In this document: positions 1-11,440 of the stretch, piece after piece
Position numbering within the stretch: position 1 is the first letter of the stretch
How the letters are laid out: each line of letters opens with the position of its first letter
NCBI GenBank assembly: GCA_030247885.1
Contig: JAPDRO010000013.1
Location: 496,001 to 560,000 of the forward strand
DNA from: Taxawa tesnikishii (nom. ined.)
Lineage: Eukaryota > Ascomycota > Dothideomycetes > Dothideales
Length of the DNA stretch: 64,000 nt
Direction of reading: 5' to 3'
Position numbers and translations under genes: made by a program
The notes under the pieces: model-generated
Told to the model about the DNA's origin: nothing
Databases searched by the model: none
Seen by the model: only the letters and a program-made list of their open reading frames with translations

Positions 1-1122
1 TTTATATTCTAATTAGGCGCGTAGCTATATAAGCGAATTATTTAAACGTAGTACGTTAAAGTATATTACTTAAGGAAGTTAAAGTAGCGTTCGTCTTTTT
101 TACTTTTAAGTTATAATATATTTAAAATACTTCCTTATATTAATTTATCTTATATAGTATAAGTTTAAAGTAATATAGCGTTTATTTATTATAACTATTA
201 TATATTATAAGAGTAATAAAATCTACTATTACGCGTATAAAACGAATTACTTCTTTTACTTTTATAGTACTAATTTCCTTAAGTAATAATATAAATACTA
301 ATATAATTTACTATAAGATACTTTTTTGCTTAGCGCTAGTCTATTAAGAAATAGCGAATAGCTTCTTAAAAATATAAAGCGTTAAAAAGGGTAAAATTAC
401 TACGAATTACTTATTAATAATATTCTTAATAATAACTTTAGCTACTTTAAAATTAGTAGCCTTTTAGTACTTTTTTTACGTTTACCTTTTTATTACTTTA
501 TATATTCGGGTACCCTTCTTATTCTTTATATACTTTAATATAAACGCTTAAGTTTAAGTAAGTACGTATATTATAACGCCCTTTAAAAGCTAATAAAGAA
601 TATTAACTATAAGTAATTAGTAAATCTCTATACTTAGTATATTAAATATAAAGTAATTAATATTATATAGTCTCTTATTTAAGTCTAGTTCTAAGTCTAA
701 GTCTTTTAATATACTATTAAACTCTTACTTATCTTTTCTTTTAGCGTCTAGTAATATATCCGAGGAGTTACTATAACTTATATAAATATAAATAGCTCGT
801 CGCTAACGTTTAATATAATTCTAAGAATTTACTTTAGTTTACTAGGGTACTAAGAGTTTAAGATCTTCTTATAAATTAAAATAGATCTTATATATTATAT
901 AGTATTAACTACTAAGTACGCTTATTAGCTTAACTTACTCCTTATAATTAGTTATAATTATAGTAATTATTAGGAAGTATTACCTTATTTAGTTATTAGT
1001 ATAAGAGATTTTAGTTCCTTTTTATTTATATATATTTACGACTAATTTAAAGACTTCTTTTAAATACTAATAAAATATCCTACTTCTTAAGTTTATATTA
1101 CTCTTATTAACTATTAGTAGTA

Positions 1123-1199
1123 ACGTATTTTATTACTAAGTAGTTTACTATTACTAAGTAGTCTACCCTTACTAACATCGCAACTATTATAAACTATTA
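1123..1199 (+). repeat. Left terminal inverted repeat of the Fot1/pogo element
   Basis: Begins ACGTATTTTATTACTAAGTA directly after a TA dinucleotide and matches the reverse complement of 2894-2970 with only a few transition differences. The repeat contains two direct copies of TTACTAAGTAG about 18 bases apart, possibly transposase binding sites. Confidence 0.88.
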
Positions 1200-2893
1200 C
1201 CTCCGTACTATAATACTATATAAAAATATACTCTAGTTTATAGTACTATTTAGAAGTATCGCTATTATTTAGATCTACTATTTCTATAGTATAAGTACGC
1301 GTATTATAGTTAGTCTTACTATAATATTTATAGTACTTTTACGTATATACTTTCTTCGTAAGCTAGGTAGTACCCTCGTTACTACTATCGTCCTTATTAG
1401 CTATTAAATCTTATACGTTACTTACTATAAGATTCTCCTCTATTCGAATATACTTTCTTTTACGACTACGCTACTTTATTAACGCCTTAATCGACTTCTA
1501 AAGACTTATAATTTCCCTTATCTATAACTCTAATTTATAACTTATAATTACTATACCTTTAGTAAGCGAATTTATAGCTTATAAAAGAGGCGAAATAGGC
1601 GAATCTTTATATAGTTATATATGCTCGTAAACTAGCGTTATTTACGCCTTTATTTCCTTTAAATTAACTAGTATTTTAGACTCCTACAAAGTAACCTTTA
1701 ATAGTACGAGTATCGGCGTACGAAGTACTACGTTAAGCTTTAATAATACTCGCTCTAAGTTATAAGAAACTAAACTAGCGCCTCTAAAGCTTACCTAGAT
1801 ATTATCCTTTATAATTACCTTATTAAAAGCGATATAAAAGGCTAGTAGGAAGGCTTCTTTCTTAACTTACGTAGTAAAGTACTATAACTAGCTATTAATC
1901 TCCGCGTTATATACTCGCTTTAAGGAGGCAAAATAGCCTACGTTAAGCGACTATAATAAGTATAATAAGTATAAGGGTATATAAAGAATAATAATCTTTT
2001 ATTCTTTATAGTAGTTATAGAAGTCGTAACTATTATAGCTTTTATAGCCGTCTATAATTAGTAGGTAGTATATACCTACTTAACGCGCCTTTATATACGC
2101 GTTAAAGTACTTTAACTACTTTAGAGTAAGCTTATTTATTGTCTAGCTATTAGCGCTAGTCTTAAGTACCTAGTCGCGAGGTAAGTCTACGTACTAGCTT
2201 AATATAAGGACCTTACTATTAAAGATAATAAAGGGTAAGATAGCTTACCTAGTAGCGTAAATACTTTAAATAATTATAACTTACTCCTAGTTACCTAGCT
2301 ATATCTTTTAAGATTACTTCGTTTCTTAGAGCCTATAAAGACTATTTAAGCGTTAATTATACTTATTATAAAGCCTATCTTATTAAAGTTATATATATCT
2401 TCGTCTTAGATACTATACTTTTTCTTTATCTTTTTAACTAGCTCGAACTAGGGCGTTATAACGCGTACGTCTTCGTTTAAGGCTTACTAATAATTATATA
2501 AATAACTACGTCGAAGTTTAACTTCCTTAGTACGCGTCTTAAACCTATCTACTTAGTACTTACTAATAGGCCCTTTACTATACGTAGCTAGTAGATTATT
2601 AGCTATTTCTTTTACTATAGTCCTTATAGCGCCTATTCCTCGCGAGTCTAGCTCGAGTATACGTACTACTATTACTTCTTCTTTTATCTTTTATAGCTTC
2701 TTTAAGTTAGGCTTATAGTCGCGTCGTACGAGCTTTCTATTACGTCGTCGTTTTAGGGTTATTTAGGAGACGTTAAATACCTTAAACGCGTATCTTTAAC
2801 TATTAAGAAGGGTTACTTAAGTAGCCTTAATAGTAAGGTATAGTATACCTTCGTTATAAGTTAATTACGCGTTACGTTATAAAGGCATTATTA

Positions 2894-2970
2894 TAATAGT
2901 CTATAATAGTTACGATATTAATAAGGGCGGACTACTTAGTAATAGTAAACTACTTAGTAATAAAATACGT
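2894..2970 (-). repeat. Right terminal inverted repeat of the Fot1/pogo element
   Basis: Reverse complement of the left repeat, ending ...AAAATACGT followed by TA. The differences from the left copy are of the C/T and G/A type expected from RIP. Confidence 0.88.
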
Positions 2971-3263
2971 TAATACTAATAATATTAACCTAGGTTATTT
3001 ATTTAAATATCGCGTCGTTATATTAAGGTTACTAACTATTATATATATAACGTAAGCTTATAAGTCTCCTAATTAAAGCGTTAACTTAGTCTTATTACTT
3101 ATAATAATAATAAGTATAATAGTAGCTTTAAGTATAGTTAAGTTAACTTATTTCTATATATCTTATTACTAATTACTAAATAGTATATTAATATACTTCC
3201 TATAGTTATAGTTCTTATTTATTTATACGTAGTATAGCTTATAGTAAAAGTTATATTAAAAGC

Positions 3264-3431
3264 TATTATAAGATAATAGCCGCCTAGTCCGGATAGATAG
3301 TTATATAACTTATTAAGCTAAGTAGGAAATCTCTTTATCTCCTAGCTACTATTATAGATAGCTTAATTAATTAATAAGTTATAGTTAGTTCTACTATATA
3401 TTTAGTTATAGTTAAGTACTTAGTTTAACTA
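3264..3431 (+). repeat. 5' LTR of copia copy A
   Basis: About 168 bp, starting TATTATAAGATAATAGCCGC and ending TTTAACTA. It pairs with 8590-8757. Confidence 0.9.
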
Positions 3432-3491
3432 GTTATAAGCCCGGGTTTGTAATAGCTTACTACTTAATTAAGTATAGTATATTTTGTACTT

Positions 3492-3725
3492 AAAAGGGCT
3501 ATAATAAGTATTAAGACTAGTATAATTAATACTTATATTAAAAGGGCTACTATAAGTAGTAAGACTAACATAATTCCTATATATAGAAGGGCTACTAGAA
3601 GTAGTAAGACTACCTATAGAAGTATGCTAGTACTTAGAAGGGCTACAAGGTAGTAAGACTAAGTACTATAAAGTATAGTAACTAGAAGGGCTATAATAAG
3701 TAGTAAGACTAGTTATACTAAGTAA
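3492..3725 (+). repeat. Five-unit leader repeat in copia copy A
   Basis: Between the 5' LTR and the coding region the motif A(A/G)AAGGGCTA followed about 10-16 bases later by AGTA(G/T)TAAGACTA recurs five times, starting near 3492, 3540, 3585, 3636 and 3684. The spacings are 48, 45, 51 and 48 bases. The same array, inverted, occurs in copy B. Confidence 0.82.
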
Positions 3726-6700
3726 AGCTCTTTACTACTACGAGTTTACTAGGTATTATAGAGCCTACCCTACTTCTATAGACACCGAAGTCTACTAACT
3801 TATTACCCTCCCTTTCGCGCTAATTCGATTTTACTATACTATTTTAATCTATATAAACGACTACGATAAGCTTAATAGACGAATTCTTTAGTAAGAGGAG
3901 GCTCGTTTTTATTCTTATAAGAGGGAATTCGGAGAGATAGTTTATACTTATAAGAGAGTAGTTAATAGGAGAGAATATCTAGTTTATTATTAGGAATAGA
4001 TTAAAAGAAAAGGAAGGTATATAGACGACAACTTTATCTTTAACTCTAGGGGAAAAGTCTATAATAACTATATAGCCTCCTACTTTCTTATCTTATATTT
4101 AAGCTAATATAAAAGCTAAATACTAGATTACTATTTATATTAGTAAGGATAACTAAGACCGAATTAAGGACCTAAATATAGTTATAACTAAATAAAAGGA
4201 GCTAAGGAACAAATACTTAGATAAGCTTTAAACAATAATAAGGTAGTACTTATAGGATTTTATTAACTATAAGATAGGCCTAGAGACAACTATAAATAAA
4301 GTATAAACTTAACTAGTTAAGCTAAGTAAGAGGGTAGCTACTACTTAACTAAATATAGTAGCTATTAAGAAGCTAAGTAGGAGACTCTAGTAGCTACTCT
4401 AGGCTTTACTAAATAAATATACTATCGTAAGGGATACTATTAATACTTAAATAAATCTACTAATTAAGGAGTTAATCCTTAAGCTCTAAGAGAAAGAAGC
4501 TTCTCTTAAGGCTAAGGCTAGCTAATTTACTCTTCTTACTAAAAGGCATTAATAATAAAAGACGTCCGATAAAAGGAAATCCTAGTTACTAAATTAAGTT
4601 AAGTATTATCTTTATAATAGTAACTACTAGTTAAAAACTACCCTTTTCTTAAAGATATAAGGACTATAGTAAAGGATAAAAGGAGATAAAAGAGGTCTTA
4701 AGCTAAGCTAAAGAGGAGTAATAACAATATAATAGACCTAATTAATAAGCTCTATAAGGAGGTTATAAACTTAAAGTAAGAAAGGATAGGCTTAAAGTAA
4801 AAAAGAGGAAGTATAAAGCCTTTAAAGTTAAGGAAACTTTAACCTTAAGTAGATCCTAGACTATAGAGTTAAACCTATTAAGCTAAGATTAAGAGTCTAT
4901 AGACCTTATTAAGGAGGTTACCTATCTCTCTAAGGAAGTAAGAAGTAAGGTTCCCTATTAAAGCTAAGCTTCTAATACTAGTATAAGTTTATATATAACT
5001 AACTAGCCTTAGTTATTTAAGGGACTACTCCGAGATATTCTAAGACGAAAGATTACAGTGGGAGGAGGAGTTCTATTCTCAAACTACTAGGGTATAGTAG
5101 AGATAATAAATAAAGATAAAAACTCGATCCTTTTATTAAAGATACTTTATATTCCTAATCTCGAAGCTAACTTATTATCTAAAAGGAAGATATACGAGAG
5201 TAGACTTTATAAAACCTTCGACGAAGACGATATATACTTAAAAGATAAATAAGGAAATGTCGTAGTAAAGGTAAGGCATAAAGGTAGTATTTACATTATA
5301 AATAAGATTACTTCGCCGAATAATTAATATACGTTTCGAGCTATATTAAGTACTTATTAGGGTTCTATTCTATTAAATTTACGAGATAAGATTACCTACT
5401 AATAGGTAGAATCTATATAGCTCTAAGAGCCGAGTAATTAGCTAGCTAATATACCCGAGGATTTACTAATAAAAGTTAAGGTAAATATTATATAGCTCTC
5501 GGAGCTATATAAAGATCTAATAAATAGTCCCGAAAAGGTACTAGTAAAAGATATAGCCTAAAAGTAGAGATACTAACTATAGTATAGAAGGCTTACTTAT
5601 CTTAAGGCTAAAAAGATTAATAACTTATATAGGGTTATAATACTTACTAAACTAATTTAAATTAACAAAAGCTATTAATATAAAATTTATACGCTTACTA
5701 AGATTAGGAATAAGAAGGGACTTCTCTTAATAAGAAAGTTAGAAGTACTTAACTTAGTCTATATAAATATTTATAAACTATTCGAACTATTATAGTAAGA
5801 GTATATTATATTCCTTCTTATTATAAATAATTACTTAAGGAAAGTCTAGATCTATAGACTAAGGACTAGGGATAAAGCTCCTACTTACCTTTAATAATAA
5901 AAGAAGAAGGCGGAACTTTAGAGTAAAGCTAAGCTTAAGGCTATTAAAAGTAATAATACTCCTAAGCTAAAGGAAGTCTTTTAAGAGTAAGAGAAATAAG
6001 AGGGAGTCTAACTATAGTTTACTATTACCTAAATATCTTTATAAAATAGAGTTATTAAAAGAAGTAACTAGACTATAGAGTTTAATATAAGGGTAATACT
6101 TAAGGACGTAAGGCTACTAAACGAGTTTTAGTTCGAGGTAATATAAACTAATATCTACCTTAAAAACCTTATATCTAACGGACTAGTTATTAATAGTAAA
6201 TAGCTTAGTCCTAAGGAAGCTTTTACTAAAATTACCCTATTAATCGACTACATTAGAGTCTAAGGTTACAAAGTTATTACTTATATAAACTTAAAATCCT
6301 TACCTTTATTCTTAAGATAAGATAAGCTAATAGATAGAGGTAAAGTTAAAGTCTTTATAAGTTATATTAAAGGTACTACTAAGTAATAAAAGCTCTAGGT
6401 ACTAAATATAAGAAAGATAATTATAAGTAGAGTAGTTAAGTTCTTTAAGGATAAAAAGGGAGGGAATATTAAGCTTAATATACTCGTTAGATTTACTCTA
6501 AATATAGTACCTTAGAGGAAGCTAATTAGTAAACTAAGGAGGTAGCTAATAGAGCTTATACTAAGTATTTATAAGGATATACTATAGTAGGAGGAGCTTC
6601 CTAAGACTATAGATTAAGAGGAGTCTTATATAACCTAGTAGGAGGAGTCTCTACTAAAAGAACTATAATAAAAGGAGCGAGAGATAGTTATTTTAACTTA

Positions 6701-8589
6701 GCTAAAAACCGTATTTTCCTACGTTAAGATTCCTACTCTAGTTTTACTAAAGAAGGTCTTTTCTTACGTCGAAATCTTAATACTTAAGAAAATAAGAAAA
6801 GATCTCGATAAAGATAAGTTAGAAATTAACTATAAGTTAGCTAAGATCTTTAAGGCTCTTATAGCTCTACTTATAAAAGAAGGATAGAGTTAAGTTATCG
6901 CTCTTTCTAGAGTTAATTAAGTAGAGGAAGAGTTCGCTTTTATAGTAAAAGGTAAGATAAATATTCTAATTTCGCGAACTTATTTAGAAGCTATTTATAA
7001 TCCTATTTAGGGAGAACTTTAAAAGGAGGCTATTAAGAAGGAGCTAGATACTTTATAAGTAAACGTAACGTTTAAAATAGTTACCTTACTAAAGGGGTAT
7101 AATATCGTATTAAGTAAATAAGTTTTCGATACTAAGTTTAACTTAAATAAATCTCTAAATAAGCTAAAGACTAGGCTAGTAGTAAGAGGATTCTCCTAGA
7201 AGTACGGTGTTAATTTTAAACATACTTTTACTCTTACTCTAAGGCATAATACCCTAAGAGTCTTCCTAGCTATTATTATAATCGAGGATCTAGAGTACCA
7301 TTAAGTAAACGTTAATAATGCCTTTATTAAGTCGTTCTTAAAGGAAGAGATTTACATAGTACTTCTACCTAGTATTAATCTCGCCCCTAGCTAAGTACTT
7401 AAGGTTCTTAGGAGTCTATATAATCTCAAGTAAGTAGCAAGAGACTAGAACTAGAACTATATACTATAGCTTTAAAAGCTAGGCTTCGTTTAGAGCGAAG
7501 TAGACTCGTATCTTTTAATCTACTTAGAAAGGAAGATACTTCTCCTTATCTACGTAGATAACATCTAAGTAGCGTGTAAGGACATTAATAATATCTTATA
7601 GTTTAAAGAGGCTTTTACTTCTATCTTTAAGATTAAGAACCTAGGAGAAATTAACTTTATTTTTAAAGTAAGAATTATAAGGGATAGAGAGGCTAGAACA
7701 ATTAAAATAAACTAGTCTTATTATATTAAAGATATTCTTACCGAATATAATATAGAGAAAGATAAAGCTTACCTAGTAAAGGTACTATTAAATAGTTATA
7801 ATATATTAAGACTAGCTAGACCCTAAGATATAAGGGTAGACTAAAGAGAGTACTAGTATCTAATTAGAAAGATAGTTTACCTTAGTATTCTAATAAAGCC
7901 TAACATTACCTTCGCCTTAGGTAGACTAAGCTAGTACCTTATAGATTTAATAGAGTTTTATACTAAGGTAGCTAAGGGAATCTTAAGGTACCTAAGATTA
8001 AATACTAACCTAGTAATTATTTTAAGAGTATACTAAGACTAATATTTAACTAGCTTTTTTAACTCTAACTATATAATAGACAAACGAGATAGAATCTCTA
8101 TCCTTAGTAATATATTTATACTTAGAGAAGGGCTAATTAGCTAGATAAGTAAAAAGTAAAAGTTAGTAGTAACCTCTACTATAGATGCTAAATACATAGT
8201 AATATGTACTTACTTAAAGCAATTATAATAGCTTATACTACTCTTAAGAGATATAGGCTATTAGTACCTTATTAGCGGCGACTCTTTTAAGCTAATAGTT
8301 TAAGAGGAGCTAAAGTTTACTATTAAATTACCTATTATACTTAAAGGAGACAACTAAGCTACTTTCTCTCTTATTTAAGATGCGTATACTTATAATAGAT
8401 TAAAGTACATTAATATAGCCTATTACTATATTAGAGATTTACATAAGAGGAAGAGGATTAATATTAACTTTATTAATATATAGGAGATAATTGCTAATAG
8501 CTTTATAAAGCCTCTTTAAGGTTAGCATTTCTAGAGGTTTATTAGTTAACTTAGACTATCTAAAGAGGACTAATCTAGCTAAGGAGGAG

Positions 8590-8757
8590 TATTATAAGAT
8601 AATAGCCGCCTAGTCTAAATAGATAGTTATATAACTTATTAAGCTAAGCGAGGAATCTCTTTATCTCTTAGCTACCGTTATAGATAGCTTAATTAATTAA
8701 TAAGTTATAGTTAGTTCTACTATATATTCGGTTATAGTTAAGTACTTAGTTTAACTA
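8590..8757 (+). repeat. 3' LTR of copia copy A
   Basis: Same length and ends as 3264-3431. It begins right after the purine tract at 8581-8589. Confidence 0.9.
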
Positions 8758-9479
8758 AAGCTAATATAACTTAAGAAGAATTTAATTACTTATATTAAAT
8801 CTTTATATTATAAACTATATATTATATATTTAGTTAAGTTACTCTTACTTAGTACTTATATTTCCTTTATATACTACTACTTAATATTCGCTACTATAAG
8901 TATATTTTCTATCTTTATTTATAGTTAGTTAGTTAACTTTTAACTAAGATACTATAATAAGAGTTTTAGTCTTAGAGTCTTAAGTAAGTAATTAATATTA
9001 TTTTTAGAGATATTTTCTTAGTATATTTATTGCGTAAAGTTAAAGTTAAACTAGTCTTAGAAATTTCCAAGTAGCGTTAGATTAATTATATCCTATATAT
9101 TATAACTAGATACTATTAGTTATACGTTAATATTTAATCTTTATATTATACGTACTACGTCTTATAAGAGCCTACTTTTAGAGTTATCTTTTCTTTAAAA
9201 CTATTACGTACCTCGCTTAATACTAATAATAATAGTCTTTTATTACCTAGGTAAATTAAGTTAAAACTTATATTATACGTAGTACTATATACGTCTTTTA
9301 CTTCCTTACTAGCTATTTTTTCTCGCTCGTTAATAGGAGTTATATTATCGTTATTATTACTACTATTACTAGGCTATAAGTTAAGGGCTTTTAATATCTA
9401 CGTTTAGTTTATAAAGTCCCTAGCTAAGTTATATTCTTCGTTATTATTAGACTCTTTTTTAACCTTCTTATTTTCCTTT

Positions 9480-11440
9480 ATTTATTTACTATTACTTTCT
9501 CTTATACCTTTATAAGGTAATTTATTACTTATCGAGTTATATATAGTATCCTTATACGTTATAGCGTTAATATTACTTCTACTTAGTTTATTAGAGTCTT
9601 AAGACGCTATATTAGTATATAAGGCATCTAGTACGAAAGGAAATATATAGCCTATTATATATTAGTTTTAGTATATTTACTATCTTTATAAGTTATATAT
9701 ATATTCTCTTTAGCTTATAAGGCGTTCTTTAGTTTTTAAGTAGTAATATAAGTAGTAATATACTTTAATAACTTAGAAGCGCTCTTAAATCTTAGTCTTT
9801 AATATAGGGGTATACTTATATTAGTATTATAGTACTATTATTTAAATAATAGTATAATAGTAAAGAATTAAGGTAGTTACGCTTCGTAAGACGCGAATAT
9901 AATACGGCCCTACTAAGTATTTATATTCTTATATTTTTGCTTCGTACGTTATATATACTAAACTATTTACTCGACTCTATTAAGTATCCTAATAGGATTT
10001 AGTATTTTAAGTACTTTGCTAATTTCTATCTTATTTACGTAAATAGTTTACTTTCGAAAATAATAATTTACGTATATTTTTTTCTTTTAGATTTATATAA
10101 GTATAATTTTCTAGTCTTTTACTATTACTACCTTTTATTTATATACTATTATCGCCTTCCTTATCGCTACTAATATTAATTACTCGATCTATATACTTCT
10201 TAAGTTTCTCTTTTTTAATATTATATATAGTTAGTTTAGCGCGAAGCTTATTAGCGCTTATAATATAATCGTTTATTTATCCCTAAATTCGAATTCGCTT
10301 AAAGTTATAAATAATATAATAGTACTTTATAATCTTTACTTTCTACGTTATTTTAGCGCGTCTTACTTAATAAATAAGTTACGATATATTTTATATAGTT
10401 TAGTTAGAGTCTAGTAGGATAATATAGTTACTAAGGACTAGATTTATTTTACTATTAATTTAGCTTATAATAGTTAATAAGACTCCTAGCTCGTCCTTAT
10501 ATTCTTCGTTACTAGTACCCTTAAAGTTATTAATTACTTAGAGCTTATTACTAGTCTAAGAATTAACGAACTTAATATCCTTTAAGAAATTAATAAAGTT
10601 AAGGAAGTCCTAAGTAAGAGCGTTACTATTAGCCTTTTATTTAAGTAACTATATTATCTATATCTTAACTATAGTAATAGTAAAGAGTAAGAACGAACTA
10701 ATTATAACCTTATATAAGAACTAGCTAGTAAAGTTATTTTAAGCTCGTACTTTCTTAAGGATTTCGCGGAGCTTTTATATTATAAGCGTAGTATTAATCT
10801 CTACTATATATTACTAGAAAGTAGTACTTTAAGGATCCTTTAAAAGCGTCGGCGCTATCTTAGCTATTATACCCTCTATTAATTCTATACGTATAACTTT
10901 ATTAGTTTCCTCGAGTCTCTTAAAGTAAAGTAAAACTATAAGGATACGGAAATAGTAATAAGTAATTATAAAGTTATATATATTAAAACTAGACTTTCTT
11001 ATACCTTTCTTAAGTATATTAGTAAGGACCTTCTATTAAGTAAGTATTAAATAATTTATCTTTTTCTCTAGAATCTTAACTATATAGTCGAACATTAAAT
11101 ATAGTAGTATTAGTATAACTCTTATACTCTCTCCGCGTAAGTAAGTCTTAATATTTAGAAGCTATTAATAGTTAACGTTATACTTAATAGTCTTAACTTA
11201 TAGTACTTTACTAAGAATTTAGACTTATTTAAGACTTTCTTTACTAAGTTTACTAATATTTATTTAGTCTTCCTCGTTATTACCCTTACCTTTAACGTCT
11301 CTTATCTTTCTAAGTAAGGCGGCGCTAACTTTACTTTACTCTTTTGCGACTATATTAGTAGTAGTTATAAGCTATAAGAAGCTAGCTCTTAATAAGCGCT
11401 ATTTAATATAAGTAAGTTAACTTTACCCTTAAGTATTTAA
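9480..11440 (-). other. Unidentified RIP-degraded coding remnant
   Basis: Read on the minus strand, one frame carries protein-like sequence for close to 2 kb. Hydrophobic and charged residues alternate plausibly, and most interrupting codons are TAA or TAG, the expected RIP products of Gln and Trp codons. Short legible stretches include A-A-L-L-R-K-I-R-D-V-K-G near 11310 and E-L-I-E-G-I-I-A-K-I-A-P-T near 10880. I do not recognise the family. It is long for a simple transposase and has no reverse-transcriptase or DDE motif that I can see. It is a broken fossil of repeated DNA. Both boundaries are approximate. Confidence 0.45.

Larger units (their letters stand above)
1123..2970 (-). mobile_element. 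Fot1/pogo-type Tc1-mariner DNA transposon, RIP-degraded
   Basis: An 1848-bp element with 77-bp terminal inverted repeats (1123-1199 and 2894-2970) flanked by TA on both sides (1121-1122 and 2971-2972), the target duplication of Tc1/mariner elements. The size matches Fot1-type elements. On the minus strand the first part of a pogo-type transposase is still legible. Around 2670-2640 one frame reads V-R-I-L-E-L-D-S-R-G, and about 40 codons further R-F-K-T-R-T-K-E-V-K-L-R-R-S, as in the CENP-B-type helix-turn-helix of Fot1 transposases. The frame is broken by many TAA and TAG codons, the expected RIP products of Gln and Trp codons, so it cannot make a transposase. I did not locate the DDE catalytic residues. 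Confidence 0.88.
3264..8757 (+). mobile_element. Ty1/copia-type LTR retrotransposon fossil, copy A
   Basis: A 5.49-kb element with two long terminal repeats of about 168 bp (3264-3431 and 8590-8757) and a short target duplication (AAAGC, 4-5 bp; one base is shared with the LTR end). A purine-rich tract (AAGGAGGAG, 8581-8589) abuts the 3' LTR. The reverse-transcriptase core lies around 7541-7563, and the order of parts is that of copia elements. It is broken throughout by RIP and carries no usable frame. It keeps scattered CA and TG sites that copy B has lost, so it was mutated less heavily and may be the younger copy. LTR divergence cannot date it because the differences are mostly RIP transitions. 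Confidence 0.9.

Noticed and set aside
1-1120. A chromosome end at the left edge
   Set aside because: There are no TTAGGG-type repeats. AT-rich RIP blocks also occur inside chromosomes.
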